A DNA stretch of 64,000 nt from Dryococelus australis. Lineage: Eukaryota > Arthropoda > Insecta > Phasmatodea > Phasmatidae. Location of the stretch: the NCBI GenBank assembly GCA_029891345.1, contig CM057002.1:63726777-63790776 (forward strand), in the 5' to 3' direction. Positions 23,915 through 35,210 of the stretch are shown in pieces. The translations under genes and the position numbers were made by a program. The notes beneath the pieces were generated by a model. That model had not been told where the DNA came from and did no database searches. It saw nothing but the letters and a program-made list of their open reading frames with translations. The stretch's first letter is position 1. The number at the start of each line of letters is the position of its first letter.

Positions 23915-26570
23915 TCTTAAGAATTACCACGTCTGTATGATGTCATAAGATATGAATTATATATGCGAAAACAAAGGGGTGAAGAGGCTATAAACTATCC
24001 AGCAAGCAGTCTTGAGAATTATATCTATCCCAAAGTGAATGGGACGTGTCAACTTGTTAATAGTGCTTTCATTGAACTTATTATTAAAAAGAACATATTA
24101 ACCTTACAGAAAATTCCAATGAGGTAGTGATATACCGCTTACTAGGAAAAAGCTACAAATTAAAGAGGAATTCATTTCATAAATTGACAGCAAGTGTATG
24201 ATTGTGGTTCGTTGTGAATCAGTCTGTTTTATGGACTCTAAAACAGGAGCTAATATTAAGTGTATTTGGTCATTTATTATGAAGGTAAGATTGTTAACAA
24301 TGAACTTGATTTCATTAAGGGTCAGAGAAACAAGAGTAATTACAATGGACAACACAAAATAAATCTGCCAGATTTTCCCGAGCATATAAGACGAATTATC
24401 AGTCAGAAACGGAAAGAATATCTGAGGTGAAGATATTGTGAATACTAGGGGACCCAGCCCGTGACCTGTTTTTGTATTGATACGGGGCTAGAACAGTTAC
24501 CATGTTAAAAAATTTGGTTATCATACAAAGACTGAAAAAAATATTGCATATATATGTGTAGGTAATAATGAAATGATGGGGATTTACCTCAACATTGAAG
24601 CGACTGCGGTCCCATTTAATATTTCTCTATACCCTTGGCCACTGCGGCCCCACTTGATAGAGTTTTATCCACTGAGCCACTGTGGCCCCACTTAATTAAC
24701 TCAACATTGAAGCGAGACATTTAAAGTGAACACAAATGATATTCCATTACCTTCATATCTCTATTCAATATTCTCTATGCGTTAATACAATACTTTCGTA
24801 GGAAAAAAAAGTAATAAAAATAGTTTTTAGGGTAAAAGTTGATTATTGCGTTATCTGATCTTGCTGAAATTCGAACTTGACCTGTATTTTACCCTGAGGA
24901 CTCGCTCTGCAAAATTTGAAGAACTTATGTTGAGTTTCAAGGAACTTAGAGTTATTAAAGACGGACAGACAGATATAAAGAGATCGTCTACTTTTTACAT
25001 AGGATGATAAGCAGAGGAGTGAATCAGATGTTTCAATACGATCAACTGAAGGAATTTTCTTTAATAATGAAGATGGATTTACTGATCCTAAAAACAGAAA
25101 TGATCCAGGTTATGGAATGTCATTAGACATACCATGTACATATTTTTCTTTAAACAAACATGTTCAGCAAAACGCACTAGATGTACGCAATATTGCTATG
25201 AAGAGCATCATGTGTGGTGTTGGCCTCTGTACCACAGATGCCATTGTTACTGCAGAGTTTCTAGAAGCTGGCTTAGTTTCGGAAGATGAGAAATTCGCAG
25301 TGGAACAAAATGAAGAGAAAACAAACGACTCAATAAAATCTTATAAGATTGCTGGATTAAGGATTTGATGAACTTTGCTGGAAGAGTGAAATTGACTTCA
25401 TCTTCTCTGATGGCCGTCAGGACAGAATGTAAGTTACGCTGAAGGACGACAATTTAGTTTGGCGATTCTCCAGAATCAGCACAGAAGAGCATTATTCTAT
25501 ATTCAACTAACGAGATAGACGGTTTAAGTACCACTTCATTCTAGCGAAGTATTCAGACACAAGTAAACATACTTAACATTATTGCTGTTAATATAGGGGA
25601 TTCTATAATGTGAAAGAGCATTGATAAAACTCTGTAAACACCTGGAGGTGGTTGAAAATTTTTAACAATTGTGGAATGGCGGTTTCATACTCTTCGTTGA
25701 GGTAAATTTAATTTGGATACAGGGTGATCTCCTTAGCCTGTGCTCTTCACTTGAATGAGTTGCTCCTTCGACAATTCATCACGACAGTAGAGGGAAAGAC
25801 CTCATCAACCTACAAATGAAGTGGTGAAATATGAGGTCCTCTCATTTCACTTAGCAGCAGTGTCATACTTAATTTGTCAACAGATCGAGCATATTGGTAG
25901 TGACTTTCACAAGCCAGAAGGAGGGGAGAACTCCCTAAACAACTTGCTCTTCTTCAAATTAACCGAGTGAGTTACTCAAGACGGTTAACAACTGAAAACA
26001 GAATTGGCCGCATATTATATACAGAAGATGGTTTTAAGGGCAGAACCCTGAAGGACTTGAGACTTACAATAGAGTACATTGCTGGCGTGTACTATCCCTG
26101 CTGATTCCAGAACGAAGTAAAGCACTAAAGCACTCTTGGATAGAAGGCCCAAGTCTTGTGTTGTTAGAGCTCCAGCTACTCCCTCTGACTCCAAGAGAAA
26201 GCTGCAGGAGATACTGTTTGGCCAACAATCCAGCGTTCAGTTAAATGAAGATTGCTGAATTAAGGATACTGATGTTTGGGAGATTTTTCAGTACATCCAC
26301 GGAGGACTAATTATATTAATACTAGTGGTAATTACAAATCAGAGGCTGGTCTGAAAATAGATACGAACTTCCTTTGGCATGCAAAATTACAATGTTAGAA
26401 GGCTATAAAATCATTAATAAACCTATGGAAGTTCCATGGTCAACCTGTGGAATGACTTGTCAAAGAAATGATAGAGGCATTAGGCAAAGCATATACAGCA
26501 GACAAACGTGACGGATATATAAGTCAAGATGCAAGTCAGCGTTTGATGTCCAAGAAATAATCAAATTATT
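23915..26570 (+). pseudogene. Decayed gene of a multicopy arthropod protein family of unknown function
   Basis: Pieces of one protein can be followed in order on the plus strand through many stops and frameshifts. 23924-24126 is open and reads LPRLYDVIRYELYMRKQRG. After an insert of repeats, 25117-25368 is open with NIAMKSIMCGVGLCTTDAIV and EFLEAGLVSEDEKFA. Then follow DFIFSDGRQDRM (25394), RISTEEHYSI (about 25472), CALHLNELLLRQFITTVEGK (about 25735), NLSTDRAYW (25871), RRLTTENRIGRILYTEDGF (about 25980) and EVPWSTCGM (about 26428). The order and spacing recall, from memory, a large family of uncharacterised proteins common in arthropod genomes, often as pseudogenes. Domain function is unknown to me. 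At least six frame changes and stops show it is dead. No intron boundaries are clear. Confidence 0.6.
24588..24715 (-). mobile_element. Retroposed tandem of tRNA-like 5' halves with 16-bp target duplication
   Basis: CTCAACATTGAAGCGA occurs at 24588-24603 and again at 24700-24715, as a target-site duplication would. Between them, a 38-base unit starts at 24603, 24641 and 24679. On the minus strand the units read GGGGCCACAGTGGCTCAGTG, GGGGCCGCAGTGGCCAAGGG and GGGACCGCAG; the first has a perfect pol III A box (TGGCTCAGTGG). No B box or SINE body follows, so only the 5' 38 bases are repeated. Confidence 0.7.
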
Positions 26571-29500
26571 ACTTGATTAAAAATATCACTTAATTCTTAA
26601 AGTTGTGTAAATGAAACTTGTTGACTTATTTTTTATAGACTGGTGTTATTAATTTTATTGGTCTTTATCAAGAAAGATACATCTTATGACTACATTTTGT
26701 TTAATATAAAAAAAACAATTCTTAGTATTATACGTCGTAACAAGTGTAGTGAATATAACTTTTGTTCATGTTGCCAATTTACAAAAAATTACATATTTAA
26801 ATAACTGATATTAAAACGCGTATTTTTTAAACAATTACTTTAAAATTTGCGTAAAAATTGTATTCTCTCTAAATTACACGCCCTACTACAATTGTCATGC
26901 TTCTTACTGGAAACTCATTCCTTTTCCCAGTCAAATTTTGTAGCACATTTAAGAAATAATTATTAAATATGGTGAAATAAGGGCTGCCAAATTACCTCCC
27001 TGGTGAAATAACAGTCAAGAGTTATGTATTTATCTGCAATCCCGTTGTCTTTTTTTTACAAAATACTAGTATTTTCCTTGCGCAATCATGACAGCAATTT
27101 TTATTTTCACTACTTCATTTCCCGTAATTTCCCGTCACTATAATTCCTTTGAACGATATATTTTTTTTGTTTCTATTCTATTTAAATCGAAATTATAGTT
27201 TTTTTTTTTTTTTTTTTTTTTGCTGTAGCAACTATAACGCGGGGAAATAAAATATCAGAATTTAGAGATATTTATTTAGTTATAAACTTCTTTCGTTTAG
27301 TGTTCAGAAATCAAAAATTTACACTGAATAGTAAAAGCCTTTCAATATATGTCCCATATCCCGAGCACATAAATTTTGTGACAGTCATATCTTCACGACG
27401 TTACTTAGATAACTTGGAACGTGTTGTTAAACGAATATGAGCAATAGACAGTAGAATTTCAAAAGGAAAGAGGAAGATAATGACAGGAATTGTCTCATAC
27501 GAGACCTTCAGAAATGAAAGCGTAAGCTTACTAGTGATGGACTGTGTCAACGAATGAAAGGAAAAAATAAGAAAGTAAACTGCTGCTTTGTATTCGCAAC
27601 AACACAGGTCAACTAAGGGACACATCTTGAGAGTTAAAGACCTTCGTCATAAATTAAAGATACAAGGTAGAGAAACCTGACGAAGGGAGTTTATCATGTT
27701 GTTCGTTATGGAAGAAGTTATGAGAAATTTCAATTATGCAATCTATGAAAGATATAAAATTCATAATTTACGACTAGCATTTTGCTAAAGCTAGGTCACG
27801 TCCAAGGGAACTTTTCTGAAATCAAACTCTGAATGAAACCTTAACCGTGGCTTCATACATTTGGTCTCAAATACTGATTTGAAATAAACATACCAATAAA
27901 TTACGCATATCTTAATCGGTGTTCACTGAGATTGGGCTTGTATGTTTTATGAACACAGAGTGGTCTGTGGGTAATACTAACGTATTCATGAGTATAAATG
28001 TTCACAATTTCATTTTATCAGCGTACGGATATTAATCATTAAATCCACAAAAATGTTAAATTTGACAGGCATCGTAGGCATACAAATTGATGAGCGAAAT
28101 AGTTTTTACTCAGTTTTCTATATGTGAAATAATGTGGGTACCAACGAAAAAAAAAGCTTGTATGTTTGAGTTTCAGAGCGAAATGAAGTGTTATCACTGG
28201 TATTTTTTTTCGTGGCGTGTTTACCTAAAAAAAAAGTATTTATTCCTTGCACCAAATTCCACTGATCATAGTACACTGAGTGTTGCTAATATTGACACCC
28301 GTCTCTTGTTGTCAAATTATCGGTAGTTTTTCCCATCCGTCGTTTCGTAAGTTAGGTGTCGCTTGGAAAACTTAGCTATATACCACTTCTACACAAATGA
28401 TTCCCAACCAAACTTGGCACACAAGTATTGGTTTAGTACGCCTGTTAATAGCGATATAATTTAAATATGCCAGATTTTGTCTACAAAGTGCGAGCCTCAT
28501 TAACATTTTAGGTTACTACGTTACATATCAAAAATAAAACTCCCGATTTGAAACGATCTTTGTGAGATGGAAGCAAATAACATGCCCACTAAATCAGCTT
28601 ATTACCTACTAGATTATCTCGTCTGGACCTTCGAAATATTAAGCTAACGTACCGTATGCTAAGAATAACTTAACTAATTTCCACCCAATTAAATAATTTG
28701 TTTATATTATAAGAAGATTAAAACAATTTTCCGAACGATGAAATCATTATATTTTAAGGCGCTATGGACTGAAGGAAGAACCAAGCAAGCGTGATATGGT
28801 GGCAGTAAATGTCGCGAGCATATCATTTACCTTTCGCAAATGCCTCTTACCGTGAGAGTATGGGATTTAGTATTAAATGTTGAAAAAATAGGAACTAAGT
28901 GTTTTATACGTGTCCAGCCGTGACTGGCCAAATTTAGGAAGTGTTACCTAAGTTTTAGTCTAACCGTTATTGTTAAAATATTTTATTTTGAATAGAGGCC
29001 TTCAATATTTTGTGTTATATCTCGTATACCGTATGCTTCTCTGAAAACATGAAAGTGGTTTTAAATATAATTTGCAATTTGTTAAACCAATTAAATTTTT
29101 TTTTAATAGTTTGCTATTAAATTGAAACTGGTAGTTTACTAGATAGTGCAAACTAAAAATATGAGATTTATTACAATACTTTAACACTTCAGATGTTCCG
29201 TACCAAATTTCGTTAGCAACACGTGTTATAAAATTCGGGTAATAATTTTTATTGTTATGTATAGGTATATTGAGACCCTTGTTCAGACAATTGTGGTCTA
29301 ACTGAACTTACGGCCTTGTATCGATGTGTTGGAACCATTATATTGATTTAAATCTCTCTTAGTGATTCACAAATAAAAATCACAATAATATCAAATCAAT
29401 TTTCAATTATTTACCATAATATAGAACTACCGGAAAATTATAGCTCATTTAATAATCAGAAATCAAGGACACCATTACTCGAGCAGTTAAATGCAGCTCA

Positions 29501-30084
29501 AATATTGGGTTGAGTTGATCTAGCATAGCAAACGATACGGTCGGAAATTGTAAACTGTAAAATTTACTGCTTTGAATAATACTTATTTATTTATTTTTCG
29601 TTTCCAGGACGTAAAGATACAAGTTTAAGATAAACTAAATGAGAATCTAATTCATATCCAGGGAATTAAATTGAATTTTTCTGGTTACCATCTGCCCTAT
29701 GTCACATGGAAGGCCATGAACAGACATAGCACTGGTGTGGCGCGATGCAAAGTAAAATCTCAAAAAGTGGGGTTACACTGCTGGAGACAGACTTTGTAAG
29801 GGTGGAAAGCGTCACGACCCTCAACATATTCTGGTCTGTAAGAGCCTCAAGAATCCATGCACAATGAAGATTAGTATGCAGCTAATGGCAGGGCCGTGCA
29901 GACGGCGGAATTCTGGGCCACACGTTTGAATAATTACAAATCTGAAAACTTAATTCATTCAAAACATTTTTTTTTTTTTAAAGAATTTCCGTAGTAAGTT
30001 CACGTTGATTTAGCCTGCTTCCTTTATTAAAGCCATTTTAAGATCTTATTAATATTCATCTCTTTCTGGGACGATGGGAAAAGG
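26571..30084. other. Intergenic, no gene seen; T23 run
   Basis: Strongly AT-rich, with a T homopolymer at 27199-27221 and A/T-rich short frames. No feature recognised. Confidence 0.5.
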
Positions 30085-30340
30085 GGGGTGGGGGGGAGCG
30101 GTGGCGTAGTGGTCGTGCTACTTGCCTACCACCTAGGCGAATCGGGGCTCGAATCAAGGCGGGATAGCTCCCAGATTTCCGCATTTGGGAATCGTGCCAG
30201 ACGATACCGCTGGTCGGTTGAATTTATTTTTGGGGATCTCCCGTTTCCCCTTTGCACTCCGGTGCTGCTCCATGGGCACTCGCCTCACTTCACACTGATC
30301 GGCTCTCCAAGACCTAGACGTTCAGGGCCGTCCACATTTC
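30085..30340 (+). mobile_element. tRNA-derived SINE, plus strand
   Basis: GGAGCGGTGGCGTAGTGGTC gives an A-box-like head; CCACCTAGGCGAATCGGGGC and TCGAATCAAGG give the B-box region. The body continues CGATACCGCTGGTCGG, GGGGATCTCCCGTTTCCCC and GCTGCTCCATG, in the same order as the other copies. It is a non-autonomous retroposon whose overlapping 103-codon frame is not a gene. Confidence 0.8.
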
Positions 30341-30380
30341 TCCACTCCACTCTTCCTGTGTCTTTGAATTCGTATTTTAA

Positions 30381-30803
30381 TATAGGCTATTCAAGATAAA
30401 ATGAGAACTTTGAAAGCTCTATTTAATATCTACTTGTATGCACGTTGTGTATTCTTCCGCCTTAATGTGAGATTAACATTGTGATGGGCCTCATCACTTT
30501 ATACATGCGTCAGTCAAGTGAAACTGTGCAATTAATAGAAAAGTAAATATTTAACAAATCTGCTAATTTTTCACTTCAATGCGTAAAAAACAGGAAGCGA
30601 AAGAAGTAATTTATGTTACCACAAATTATTACATACCAATTTTTATTCGACTTGAGATATGAAACTACTTCATATCCATCATTACCAACTTTACTGAACG
30701 TATGTCACTCAGTGCGGCCGTTGTAATATATGCAGGCTGGGGCAGTGAATTTTTTTTCCCACGGTTGATTTTAAAAGTGCTCACTTTATCGTGAAACAGC
30801 CTT
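30381..30803 (+). mobile_element. TA-flanked MITE, 420-bp form, copy 3
   Basis: Starts TATAGGCTATTCAAGATAAA and ends TTTATCGTGAAACAGCCTTTA. Interior matches 11422-11843 throughout. Confidence 0.87.
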
Positions 30804-31290
30804 TAGCCTACTGTTGCACGCTCGCTGCTTCGGATCCCTTTCAAGAGCGGAGATGCGTGGAGGTCACGCATGTATCCCAACAGCTGGCGACAGACAAGAA
30901 GATCACCTTACAAAGGCTTGCCGACGCGCGTGGCACCACGATAAACCTTTTGCGGCTTGCGCTCCTGACATTCGACTGACTGAATTTCCGTGTATTTCTG
31001 AAGAATTTTCTGGTGGTAGTTTCTCTCAGCGAGACTCAGGGTGTGTGCGTCGAACTTTCCAGGTCAAGGCCAAGGGATATAAAAAAAAGCGTCCGGGCCT
31101 CCGAACTGGGAGTTGATTAGTGGATGAGAGGCTGGAGTTTTAGCGATAGACGACGAGCGAAACGAGCGGCGAAGAAGTGACCAGCGGGAGGGATATCTGT
31201 GACTGCGAGCATCAGTGCAGTGAAGGGTGCGGCTAGCAGGCTGGACTATTGGACTGGGTGCGTATATGAAAGTCATTCCAAATGATGGCA
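30804..31290 (+). promoter_or_regulatory. GC-rich block with TATA box, promoter- or LTR-like
   Basis: About 480 bases markedly richer in G and C than the flanks. TATAAAA at 31078-31084 is followed after about 30 bases by GGGAGTTGATTAG and a purine-rich leader with repeated GACGAGCGAAACGAGCGGCG. No flanking partner repeat or coding region was found, so a gene promoter and a solo LTR remain equally possible. Confidence 0.35.
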
Positions 31291-34007
31291 ACAGACAAAG
31301 TGTGTTAATGATGAACATGAGTTAATCGACTATTGTCGAACAGAGATATTAAGATGGAGGTAAAATATAGTAAATAAAGTTACATATTGTGCTTACTGAA
31401 TAATAAGAAGAGTAGCATTGGTGATAGCTATTATCTACATCATTAATCTAGGTGTGTAGATAAATTAAAATTGAAATTTAGTTTTATATTTTTATTAAAA
31501 CCTCCATCCCTTACAAATTCAGATACGCTCCTATGGCTTCTCGTAAAAATACAGATATATGAAGTATTTTTATGTGTAATTCCACAAATTTAAACTATTT
31601 TCTTCCGTATGCCCATTAATTGACGAAATGGCGCTTTATTCCGGCCACTGGTTTTGAATGATCAGTGATTTCCAAATTTACTTCTTTATGAATAATTTGC
31701 ATAACATTTAATTTTAATACATGCTGAGAACATTATTTGATGCTAGAAACATAAACAATTTCGAAGACAGTGACTAATTATGAACTAATTTTTGAATTCA
31801 AATCCTTTGTTTATAGGCCACTGAGAATCTCAGCAAAACTACGCACACGATAATATAGATAAAGACGCCAATTGGATTACTCTTATCAGAATAATGTTTA
31901 TATTTATACTTACCTGTGTACTGTACCTTGTGGTAAGTAAAACATAACATCAATGTTTACAAATCCGCTAAACAATGTCTGGGTGAATGCCTTTTTACAT
32001 TTTAATTTAGGAACGGGAATCAAGGGTTTCCAGTAACCGATTATAGAAAATACTGCCGGCCTTTAGTCAAATTGATATCTAGTTTACCAAATGTACAACG
32101 GTCATTGGAGACATTCCTAACATGGAAATTTGTCTTTTCCTTGAAACAATATACTCAAATGGCTGTTTCCCATGTCCTATTAATCTCGTTTCGCGGCCTA
32201 AACTGTTAAGGCCTAATATTTACCGTAATATTTAAAGCTATAAATGAAAACGTATTAAGTATTTTGCATTTCAGACACCAGCAATACTTCAAGAAAGATA
32301 TACTTGTGTTTCTGCTTTCCAGCAGCAGGTGCAGAAATTTTCTACTTAAAATATGCTGCAATAAACTTTTGCTACGTTACGGTGTTAAGATCTCAAATTA
32401 AATAAACAATCCACAGCACATTGCATGATGGACATAGGGGTAGCAATCCAAACATGACTATAACTAAAGAAAAGAAAGAAAATTATATCAATATCAAGTT
32501 CATGGAAGTGAAGTTTCTAATTTGCTATAAATATTTGTTTGAGTAAATGAGTCCCTTAGATAACCAAATAAATAAGGAAATTAACTTATTTACAAGTACT
32601 GCATGTATTATGAAAATTAAAAAAATTGTGACAGAGATAAAAATTGAAATGAATTATTTAATTATTTGAAGCATGAAGATATTTCTACAGCACTTACATC
32701 AAACTGTTATTACGGCTATTTACGTGCTAAATATTATGGTTTTACTTAGTCAGAAAGCAACATTAAGGTATTGTTTGCGCCCTCCAATTCGTAAGCCATT
32801 TTACAATTAACATTACCATTGTTGATATTTTTTATTCTAGCTTAGGCGTTAATATTTTACTTAAATAATACATGATGCTCACAAGAATAATATCATATTT
32901 ACCCTCGTGATGTAAATAACAGTCGGATGAGTTCTGTCAGGATCTCTCTAAAAAATTATTAGGTTTCTGGAGCAAAATATTAATCGGAGGAAAACATTCC
33001 TTTTCTTTGAAAAATAATTGCGGCTTTTTAATAAAATACAGAGTTTAATTAACCACATTCTCCTTTGAACTAGGAAAGACGAGAATTCAAGTAAAACAGA
33101 TTTGCTTGAAAACAATGCGTTTCATTTACTGAAGCCGTTGTTCGAGAGCGGCAGCGAAATTATGCGACAAAGCAATCTACTGAGCGAACTCGTCTTTTAA
33201 TGCTCACTCGTTTTATGCGGGCATCGTGACAAGAAACTGAAATTCCAGAAAATACACTCCAGTAATCTGCTTTGCATGGCAAGCATTCTGAATACGAGAG
33301 AATAATGACTATTACGCTCTGGAAGCATAAACAAACTTAACTTCAACCATTTATCGTTTTTAAGACTGTGTAATAACGCAGTAGCAGCAAATAAACACGT
33401 GTGGGAATTTTATTACTGATAAAAATTGTACTGAATGAATCGTTTATCATACAAGTTGAAAGCGTAATTGAACTGCGGTGTTTCGGCAGCGTGTTTGTAA
33501 AGAATACTATCTATTGATTTAAGAAGCCCTTTGGACACCGTAAAGACGAAAGAACTGATACTAAATTAAAGCTTATTAATATCCTTAGCTAGCGTATAAT
33601 TTGGAATTAATCTATTTAACAACTGCTAACCAGCTCGAAGAAAGCAGAGTATAGAAATTTTACTTTATACGGGCAATATCTAATCCGGCTATTACTATGA
33701 ATCTCACACAAGCTGACAGAAAATTTATATTTAAAATTCTACTCTATCAGTGAAATCTTGATTAAGTGCACCATCATAGGTTTGTGGAATGCGAAAATGA
33801 CTACATATGTTATGCTAATGGTTCGCGATATAGAAATCAAAACTTTTAGGCAATCAACTTTCTGCGTGGTTTGTAGCATTGAGCTCATTAAGAAAAAAAA
33901 AAGGATCTTTTTGAGCTACTTCCATAAACCAGATATAAAGAACAGATAACATGCAGAGGTTACCACCGTTTTTAGAGTTCTGCGCATGAGTCGCTACCGT
34001 TTACTAA
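31291..34007. other. Intergenic, no gene seen
   Basis: AT-rich, short frames only. Confidence 0.5.
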
Positions 34008-34424
34008 ATTCCGTTCACGATAAAGTGAGAACTTTTGAAATCAACCTTAGAAAAAAGTAATTGCTCCTACATGCTTATATTTTAACGGGCGCACTGGATG
34101 ACATGCACCCAGTCAAGTTGGTAACAATTGAAGGAAAGTAGTAACATTTATTAACGTCGAATTAAAAGTGTAAGGTAAACATTTCTAATAACTTTAATAA
34201 TTTAGTTCGTTTTCAGCTTTTTAATGCATATCGATGTAGCAATTAGCAGATTCGTAAAATATTAACTTTTATAATTATTTCATAGTTTCACTTGACTGAC
34301 GCACGAATAACGTGATGAGTCCCATGGTAGTGTTACTTTTACATTTGGCGGAAGAATACAAAACGTGCATACATGTATATCTTGTACAGGGCTTTCAAAA
34401 GTGCTCAGTTTACCGTGAACAGTC
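34008..34424 (-). mobile_element. TA-family MITE, 420-bp form, copy 4 (reversed)
   Basis: Starts TCCGTTCACGATAAAGTGAG and ends CAGTTTACCGTGAACAGTC. Interior matches 19976-20402 in the same direction (AAATCAACCTTAGAAAAA, GTTGGTAACAATTGAAGGAA). Flanking TA bases are not preserved on both sides. Confidence 0.86.
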
Positions 34425-35072
34425 TTTTTTCGCTATGCGAACAGCTAGTGCATGAAAGATAGGCGAGATATGACTAATGTTGCCTTTTTAGAAAGGGGAA
34501 GAGGAATGAATCGCAAAGGGGGAAGAGATTCGATCACCACGCTGGCCAAGCTATCAATCGTCTCACAAACATAAGGTATTGTAGTGGTGGAGTCCTTACT
34601 GTTACTACCGAAGATGTTTGCAGGACGGCGCATATGCTGCCAGGCCGTTCTGTTGTCGCTCAGCAAAAGAACTGTCCGTGACGGGGTACAGACTCGTCAT
34701 CGTGAGGAAACTGGCCTGCACAGACGTCTGCCGGACACGTAGATATACCTAGAATACACAGTTTTGAAATTTAGCGTTTAGCGGCATCTTAAGCCTTCAC
34801 TCACATTTCTGAATAGGGACCTGCGACAAACTGATTAAACATACCTTTTAGCTAAAAAATAATTAATGAGGTAAATATTTTTTTGAATTCTGTTTATGTA
34901 CCAATACGTTTCCTTTTTTGATCGTAGTCAAGAGTAATAGAGTGATAGTTTGGTTTCTTAAGACGCAAATGTTTTCTCCAGGAGATTTACTCGCTTTCGA
35001 ATGCTTAATTTAGATTACGTGAGCGTGTTTAAGTTCTTTTAAGCGATGTTAGTGGCAAGGCTTGTAAACGAG
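34425..35072. other. Intergenic, no gene seen
   Basis: A frame on the minus strand at 34445-34666 has no recognisable domain. Confidence 0.45.
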
Positions 35073-35210
35073 TATATTTACGTACTTACTCTATAACTTA
35101 TCAGTTATGTGTAGGTAATATATTTACGTACTTACTCTATAACTTATCACTTAGGTGTAGGTAATATATTTACATACTTACTCTATAACTTATCACTTAC
35201 GTGTAGGAAA
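35073..35210. repeat. Tandem repeat, 46-bp unit, 3 copies
   Basis: TATATTTAC begins at 35073, 35119 and 35165. The units share ACTTACTCTATAACTTATCA and GTGTAGG with two or three substitutions. Confidence 0.95.
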
